NCBI GenBank assembly: GCA_021796055.1
Contig: JAJYOS010000102.1
Coordinates: 1 to 11,736 of the forward strand
DNA: 11,736 bases
Reading direction: 5' to 3'
Origin: Bacteroidota bacterium
GTDB lineage: Bacteria; Bacteroidota; Kryptoniia; Kryptoniales; JAKASW01
Shown here piece by piece: positions 9,401 to 11,736 of the stretch. The stretch's first letter is position 1; every line of letters starts with the position of its first letter. Both the position numbers and the translations under genes were made by a program. The notes under the pieces are model-generated. The model was not told the DNA's origin. It did not search any database and saw only the letters and a program-made list of their open reading frames with translations.

Positions 9401-11736
9401 GACGATAGCCAAGCAGTCTCAGTCTGAGGATGGCACGTATATGGCGGTTATCCGCTATGGAGCATACAATAGCATACAGCCCTTCTTTCTGAGTTCTCAG
9501 CCTGTTACGCTGACCTTCAACGTACCGCTCACGACGATCACGAAGGACCGGCTCTTCTACGGGATATATTTCCAGAGCGGGAACAAAATATTTCAAAATT
9601 CGGTCGAGATCAAACCCGCTGACACGACTCCGCCTGTAACTACTATCACCTTTGGCATGCCGCAATACTTGTCTTTCGATAATAAGGCTTATGTAACAAG
9701 TGCAACGCCGTTTACGATTGTTGCGACTGACAACAGCTCTGGCGTTGCAAAGACCGAATACAAGGTCGATGCCGGTTCTTGGACAGTTTACACGCAGTTC
9801 ACTCTGACTACTGAAGGTACCCACACAATATCCTACCACAGCACTGACAATGTCGGAAACGTCGAGGGTGATAAGGTGCTCTCGGTCATTGTCGACAATA
9901 CGCCTCCTGCAACCGCTGCTACTATCGGTTCGCCGCAATATACCTCTGGAGGGACACAGTATATAGGCGCCAGCACTCCTATAACTCTGTCCGCTGTAGA
10001 TACCGCATGTGGCATACTAAAAACTGAATATAGCGTTGACAGCAGCAGTACGTTCACTGAGTTGGCAGGCCCCATTACCCTTGCCGCTTATCAGGACGGG
10101 ACGCACACAATAACCTACCGGTCCATTGACAATCTTGAGAATATTGAACTGAACAAAAGTCTCACGTTCGTTCTGGACAAAACGTCGCCGGTGACCACCA
10201 TTTCGGCCACAGACCCCGTCTCGTCCGATGCTATCAGCACTGTGTCTCCGACGACCCAGTTCACCCTTGTTGCCTCGGATAATCTCTCGGGGGTGAAGAC
10301 CGCGAGCTACAGCATTGACAGCGGTCAGTGGCAGACCTACGCTGACGTCTTCAACCTTTCGGGTCTCCTTGCCGGGCAACACGCGATAGCCTTCAAAACA
10401 ATAGACAATGTTCTAAACGAAGAAACAGCCACATCTGTAACCGTTCGCCTAGTTTCCCTAGAAGTTACCAAAAACCTTGATACTTCACTCAACGTGCTCA
10501 TCGGCGCTTGGCGGAATCATCATGACCAGAGCAACAATGATGATTCAGGAAAAAACGGCAATCGATGCGGAAACGACGATACATCCATCGCCGGGCTTGA
10601 ATCAATCCTGAAATCCGCAGGAATAGCCTATTATCTTCCGGATGATGAGGTCGACTTCAAAGCCGCGATCCGCACAGGCCGCTACAACACGTACCTCCTT
10701 CCGGACTTTAAGGACGAAAGTCTCGGAGCTGAACTCAGGGAGTCGGTCTATTATGGAGATGGCCTGCTGTTCATCAGGACACGTCCCGACGACGATCCAT
10801 CGCTAAGCGATGTCTTCGGCGTCAAGTTCTTTGGAGAAACCTCAAATAGGGATCTCTCGATAACGCTTACCGATAGCCCCATCAGCAATGTAAGCACTAT
10901 TGAAACCCGTGGGAAAGACATTGTCTCGATCATAACCGCAACTACTGCCCAGAGCTTCGGCTATGTCACAGACAAACGCAGCAATTACCCCGCAATCATT
11001 TTCAACCAGTACGGCAGGGGGAGGGTGATTACTTACACTTTTGACCTGCTGTCCAGTCCGGATCAGGTGCAAGCTGCAGCCCTCCTTATTAACAGCCTCA
11101 ATTATGTACGTCCGGCCGAGCACCACGTACGGGCTTTAGACAGCGCTCCCGTAAAGATAACGCTCAATAACTCCTCCGAACCGGCCGATATCAAGATGAT
11201 CGAAACCTTGCCGGACAAGATCGCGGCCGACACCATAACGCCTCAAGGAACGCGGAAGGACAACACCATCACTTGGCTCAAGTCCTTGGGTGGCAGTGAA
11301 AAAGCGAACTTCGGCTACTATCTCAACCTGCCGGACATCGCAGGCAACTACGCACTCGGTACGGAACTCAGGTACAACAACGGGAGTGAGTTTCGTCTCT
11401 GCGGCAATTACGACCTTTCGTTCGAAATAGAGTTTAACTCGACAGATTTGCTTCAGGATGTTCTGAGCCGACTCTCCGGCATCACGACCGCGAGCAGGAA
11501 AGATGCCAAGAGGATCGAAGAGTCTATTGACAAACTACAGTCGATTGACGGCCGTGGCACCAGGCTGGAAACTGCACAGAATAATATTCAGGCCATAATC
11601 GAGGCAACGGAGGGACTGAGCGATCTTTCGATCGATATCTCTGAAATACGCCTTGAACTTGACGAACTCCTGAAGATTTGGGAGAAAAAGTGGTCACTAT
11701 CATATCAACGTCCCGGAGCCTATTCAACTACCGTCA
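3489..11736 (+). CDS. Giant exported modular protein: C39-like peptidase, PKD, CARDB-like, NHL, OmpL47-like and amidotransferase-like domains (3' partial)
   Basis: The frame is open from ATG 3489 to the window edge (at least 2749 residues). Residues 1-24 are a signal peptide (RSLLILIAAMLLAMAA, cut after AYA). Residues 33-275 resemble a C39-type papain-fold peptidase: Gln43 (FNQFDSNWG), Cys76 (YGCAISSLAM), His229 (NHFVLVAGYD) and Asp247 (EAYDPG); Cys50, 62, 167 and 182 could form disulfides. There is no transporter part, so it is not a bacteriocin exporter. Then follow a beta domain (about 290-420), a PKD-like domain (422-512), CARDB/NEW3-like sandwiches marked by NxG motifs, an 11-blade NHL array (892-1383), more sandwiches to about 2040, three OmpL47-like repeats (2045-2322), an alpha/beta amidotransferase-like domain (2335-2542), a beta domain and a helical tail (2653-2735). 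Such architectures are typical of surface or secreted proteins. Peptidase activity is inferred from motifs; the substrate is unknown. The final eight complete codons repeat an internal sequence and may not be the true continuation. Confidence 0.9.
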   Translation, partial: MLKRSLLILIAAMLLAMAASRAYAAPSVPAGQKLEAYSPWFNQFDSNWGCNIYAAHGTLQNCTTENHPNTIWQYGCAISSLAMLYQHYGMFWKPDTNYKPDLIGSGSYYSSLPGDLTPGNLNDWLVDHKGYNSKGWVQWDNAVTSLYYYNWPSQNGYYYFLGRKYSCSNYGSQVYSWKNAACYMADWTDPKRNPKLPSAQSLLDSDLEFHQPDIMKILRFKADGSPGNHFVLVAGYDTASASYEAYDPGKYLPQTTYGQVPWPLNKLYASFTPLRIYRFEGGYSNRQPKTSDLRFTAHSPVEMEIIDPMNRKTGFDPDKGETLQENPMSLYYQEDAPSSLDGDDIPSDPAKILSVAEPLQGNYILKIIGTGDGPYTIDIEGTTSDGTTNLSTSLTGTATSSLYQTYRVTYSPEGEASLSQANQAPVANAGANQTGEQSYEIALNGSASNDPDGDPLVYSWSFVAKPNGSGATLSDPHIVIPTFTPDLPGTYVLQLIVNDHFIDSVPSIVTVMATPLKSRISVTPNLSSPLSAGAGFVSFDVNNSGRVAISSGIINISLTDPNGTTVSSGSQTYSIGVGGATTVSVPVSIPSLKLGNYVLAYTPSDETRTGSATSTTIPNSLIGTFSFDKITYMVRDTVNVGLNLINTGKFNIDGVTLTLSVPDAGYTNSQSVSISQGQTLPVQFAIQIPSTVLAGQHYVNASLTFPSGSSVMQTAKIALQDSLLVLGLAATSQYAAGGVINLTVENQGSIDTAYTTQQFTLTDNTSKVLYQGNISDSIFAGEKKPLADIQLPSQISSNLALLSVTLRDTKTGKLSYLNTSLTINGLQAGLSVMTDKDVYQKTEPVTGIASITNGQYGIDNGSLKVIVTREKATGTGQFSHFLPKSGWLPFSGPSGVAIASDGSVYVVDRNNNQMVKLDRNGNFLTKWGSSGGNNGQFDYPGGVAAGLDGSVYVADTNNNRIQKFDGDGNYLTAWGIYGSGNSQFNSPRGVAVGPDGSLYVADTNNNRIQKFDGNGNYLTAWGIYGTGNSQFNSPYGVAAGPDGSVYVADTNNSRIQKFDSNGNFLAAWGSHWGSGYGQFSLPQGVAVSADGSVYVADTGNHRIQKLGSTGNYLTQWGGYMCGAIVKGQFCIPYGVAIGPDGSVYVTDTYSDNIQKFGSNGNYLTQWGGFGSGNGQFNVPQGVAVGFDGSVYVADTQNNRIQKFDDNGNFIAKWGGQGGGNGQFGYPQGIAITPDGSVIVSDTSNNRIQKLDSNGNYLTAWGIFGGGNGQFSNPEGVAVGPDGSVYVADYYNNRIQKFDSNGNYLTQWGNGNPFGVAVVPDGSIYVTEPDNNQIHISDSNGNHLAQLGSYGSGNGQFYRPMGVAFGPDGSVFVADTYNHRIQRMVPFSVGSETLFETTLPVTQSANTAQQYPNAIGMLNATGKLYLQEELKNGLGQTITIAEYPFYVIDGNTVLSLSTDKKIYKVGDTITITGQVINLSTVPASGLSLSLSSKDSKSGSQNLYSTTIDVPANGSYPFTVTATAGASGSYLLTGNVLQNTTTLAAITDQYDVAIPAVSGTITGPDVVNRNPFDLTVQLTNTGKIDTNLQYSVNATGSNVIDSNSIALPAGRSILLDYTRQINTGTIYTVNISGDITQTVSKTVLYGEAAQITMGSGEMGQIYSEGMISFPVTVTNTGSVDESVSVTYTLSPTASNQTKTYYLPKGGSITDTLTYTLTKGTYQLSASSLLPTASSSTSFVVAKDPDVAMTTTAGIQGTNNLIPLTLNVLNGGYNDLNGSIAVAVMNNQGKAVWRGETPVASLKTQTAQNYVLNVDSSGILPGAYSTTVTLYSTTGQQLATNQTQVRVLGPIFEISSVPANPVFTVGNQATFSFGVKNTGTLAGSASLAVAAAELMNQSESITLQPGEEKYYAFNSSVPEDAVPQAYLANYALTSTQSQGTTGQTGFNVVGVNVGVAAALDKEAYRSNDTAVLTLTIAKQSQSEDGTYMAVIRYGAYNSIQPFFLSSQPVTLTFNVPLTTITKDRLFYGIYFQSGNKIFQNSVEIKPADTTPPVTTITFGMPQYLSFDNKAYVTSATPFTIVATDNSSGVAKTEYKVDAGSWTVYTQFTLTTEGTHTISYHSTDNVGNVEGDKVLSVIVDNTPPATAATIGSPQYTSGGTQYIGASTPITLSAVDTACGILKTEYSVDSSSTFTELAGPITLAAYQDGTHTITYRSIDNLENIELNKSLTFVLDKTSPVTTISATDPVSSDAISTVSPTTQFTLVASDNLSGVKTASYSIDSGQWQTYADVFNLSGLLAGQHAIAFKTIDNVLNEETATSVTVRLVSLEVTKNLDTSLNVLIGAWRNHHDQSNNDDSGKNGNRCGNDDTSIAGLESILKSAGIAYYLPDDEVDFKAAIRTGRYNTYLLPDFKDESLGAELRESVYYGDGLLFIRTRPDDDPSLSDVFGVKFFGETSNRDLSITLTDSPISNVSTIETRGKDIVSIITATTAQSFGYVTDKRSNYPAIIFNQYGRGRVITYTFDLLSSPDQVQAAALLINSLNYVRPAEHHVRALDSAPVKITLNNSSEPADIKMIETLPDKIAADTITPQGTRKDNTITWLKSLGGSEKANFGYYLNLPDIAGNYALGTELRYNNGSEFRLCGNYDLSFEIEFNSTDLLQDVLSRLSGITTASRKDAKRIEESIDKLQSIDGRGTRLETAQNNIQAIIEATEGLSDLSIDISEIRLELDELLKIWEKKWSLSYQRPGAYSTTV
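6162..7637 (+). repeat. Eleven NHL-type propeller blades, mostly 141 bp each
   Basis: Inside the giant gene a blade with consensus GVAVGPDGSVYVADTNNNRI, then QKFDxNGNYLTxWG and GxGNGQFxxP, recurs. Blade starts are at 6168, 6309, 6450, 6591, 6735, 6885, 7026, 7167, 7308, 7425 and 7566. Most are exactly 141 bp (47 residues). Blade 4 is 144 bp, blade 5 is 150 bp with Cys1121 and Cys1130 in its extra loop, and blade 9 is 117 bp, lacking the GxGNGQF segment. The eleventh is a half blade, and the stretch before blade 1 (GTGQFSHFLP) looks like the matching other half, as in Velcro closure of a propeller. Eleven blades fit two propellers of five or six better than one. NHL propellers usually bind protein, nucleic acid or glycan; the ligand here is unknown. 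Confidence 0.9.
6309..6731 (+). repeat. Near-identical tandem NHL blades at DNA level
   Basis: Blades 2 (from 6309) and 3 (from 6450) differ at only about ten of 141 positions by eye, several of them silent. Blade 4 (from 6591) matches both closely over its first half, for example around GATACTAATAAC at 6351, 6492 and 6633, exactly 141 bp apart. Older blades keep the protein pattern but have diverged in DNA. This points to recent in-frame duplication or gene conversion. Confidence 0.8.
8940..8964 (+). repeat. Internal copy of a 25-bp exact direct repeat
   Basis: These 25 bases encode PGAYSTTV, the closing strand of a CARDB-like sandwich, and fit naturally there (SSGILPGAYSTTVTLYSTTG). An identical copy in the same codon phase ends the window at 11712-11736. 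The base just before each copy differs (G here, T there), so the identity starts sharply. Confidence 0.95.
9621..10452 (+). repeat. Three OmpL47-like/Ig-like repeats within the giant protein
   Basis: Three units of 91-94 residues begin at residues 2045 (DTTPPVTTI), 2136 (DNTPPATAA) and 2230 (DKTSPVTTI). Each contains a TPFTIVATDNSSGVAKTEY-type strand pair, a VDxGSW-type turn and an end like GTHTISYHSTDNVGNVE. This is the pattern of the OmpL47-type/Ig-like repeats that string together surface proteins as spacers. The third unit is the most diverged (GQHAIAFKTIDNVLNEE). They place the following alpha/beta domain away from the rest. Confidence 0.75.
10491..11114 (+). other. Amidotransferase-like alpha/beta domain in the giant protein
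   Basis: Residues 2335-2542 have a Rossmann-like alternation: NVLIGAWRN, a polar Asp/Asn-rich loop (2346-2364), a helix IAGLESILKSAGIAYYLPDD, strand YNTYLLPDF, helix LGAELRESVYYGDGLLFIR, and later a GRGRVITYTFDLLSSPDQV segment. This order resembles ThuA/class-I glutamine amidotransferase-like domains. I see no Cys-His-Glu triad in the expected nucleophile-elbow context, so it is probably a non-catalytic binding domain. The polar loop might bind a metal; that is inference. Confidence 0.45.
11712..11736 (+). repeat. Terminal copy of the 25-bp exact direct repeat
   Basis: The window ends on an exact, in-frame copy of bases 8940-8964, 2772 bp (924 codons) away. It follows a helical tail (LELDELLKIWEKKW) after which a mid-sandwich strand is structurally unexpected. 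Whether the identity continues downstream cannot be seen. It may be the start of a duplicated segment or a contig-end or misjoin artefact. Confidence 0.95.

Noticed and set aside
9354..10382. Long minus-strand frames of 194 and 121 codons
   Set aside because: They oppose the OmpL47-like repeats, overlap one another and lack domains and ribosome sites; they are side effects of the codon use of the giant gene.

Overview
The window comes from a bacterium and is dominated by one small locus for large exported proteins. Domain types (a B12-type radical SAM remnant, YCF48/BNR propellers, CARDB-like sandwiches, NHL and OmpL47-like repeats) and mid-range GC resemble environmental Gram-negative anaerobes such as Desulfobacterota or Nitrospirota. 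That placement is an inference from domain style and is weak.

Left region (1-1453): the window opens inside a decayed radical SAM gene with one frameshift and a lost 3' end. Then comes about 1.2 kb of AT-rich DNA without a convincing intact gene. It holds a possible N-terminal gene scrap (480-611), a five-unit array with an exact 23-bp period (657-771), two perfect palindromes 57 bp apart centre to centre (921-936 and 976-995) and a 13-bp dyad about 105 bp upstream of the first intact gene. It looks like a gene graveyard or mobile-element scar that also holds the control region of the genes to its right.

Right region (1454-11736): two co-directional genes 37 bp apart, probably one operon. 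The first (1454-3451) encodes a 665-residue exported beta-propeller protein with 13 Asp-box (BNR/YCF48-like) motifs. The second starts at 3489 and is still open at the window edge, giving at least 2749 residues. Its order is: signal peptide; papain-like C39-type peptidase with Gln43, Cys76, His229 and Asp247; a beta domain; a PKD-like domain; CARDB/NEW3-like sandwiches; an 11-blade NHL array that seems to be inserted inside one sandwich; more sandwiches; three OmpL47-like Ig repeats; an alpha/beta domain resembling class-I glutamine amidotransferase folds; a beta domain; and a helical, coiled-coil-like tail.

The last 25 bases exactly repeat an internal stretch of the same gene (8940-8964) in the same reading frame. 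Either the downstream gene contains a duplicated segment or the assembly broke or misjoined at this repeat. The two exported proteins plausibly act together at the cell surface or outside the cell, one a propeller scaffold and the other a giant modular protein with a protease head. No substrate can be named from sequence alone.
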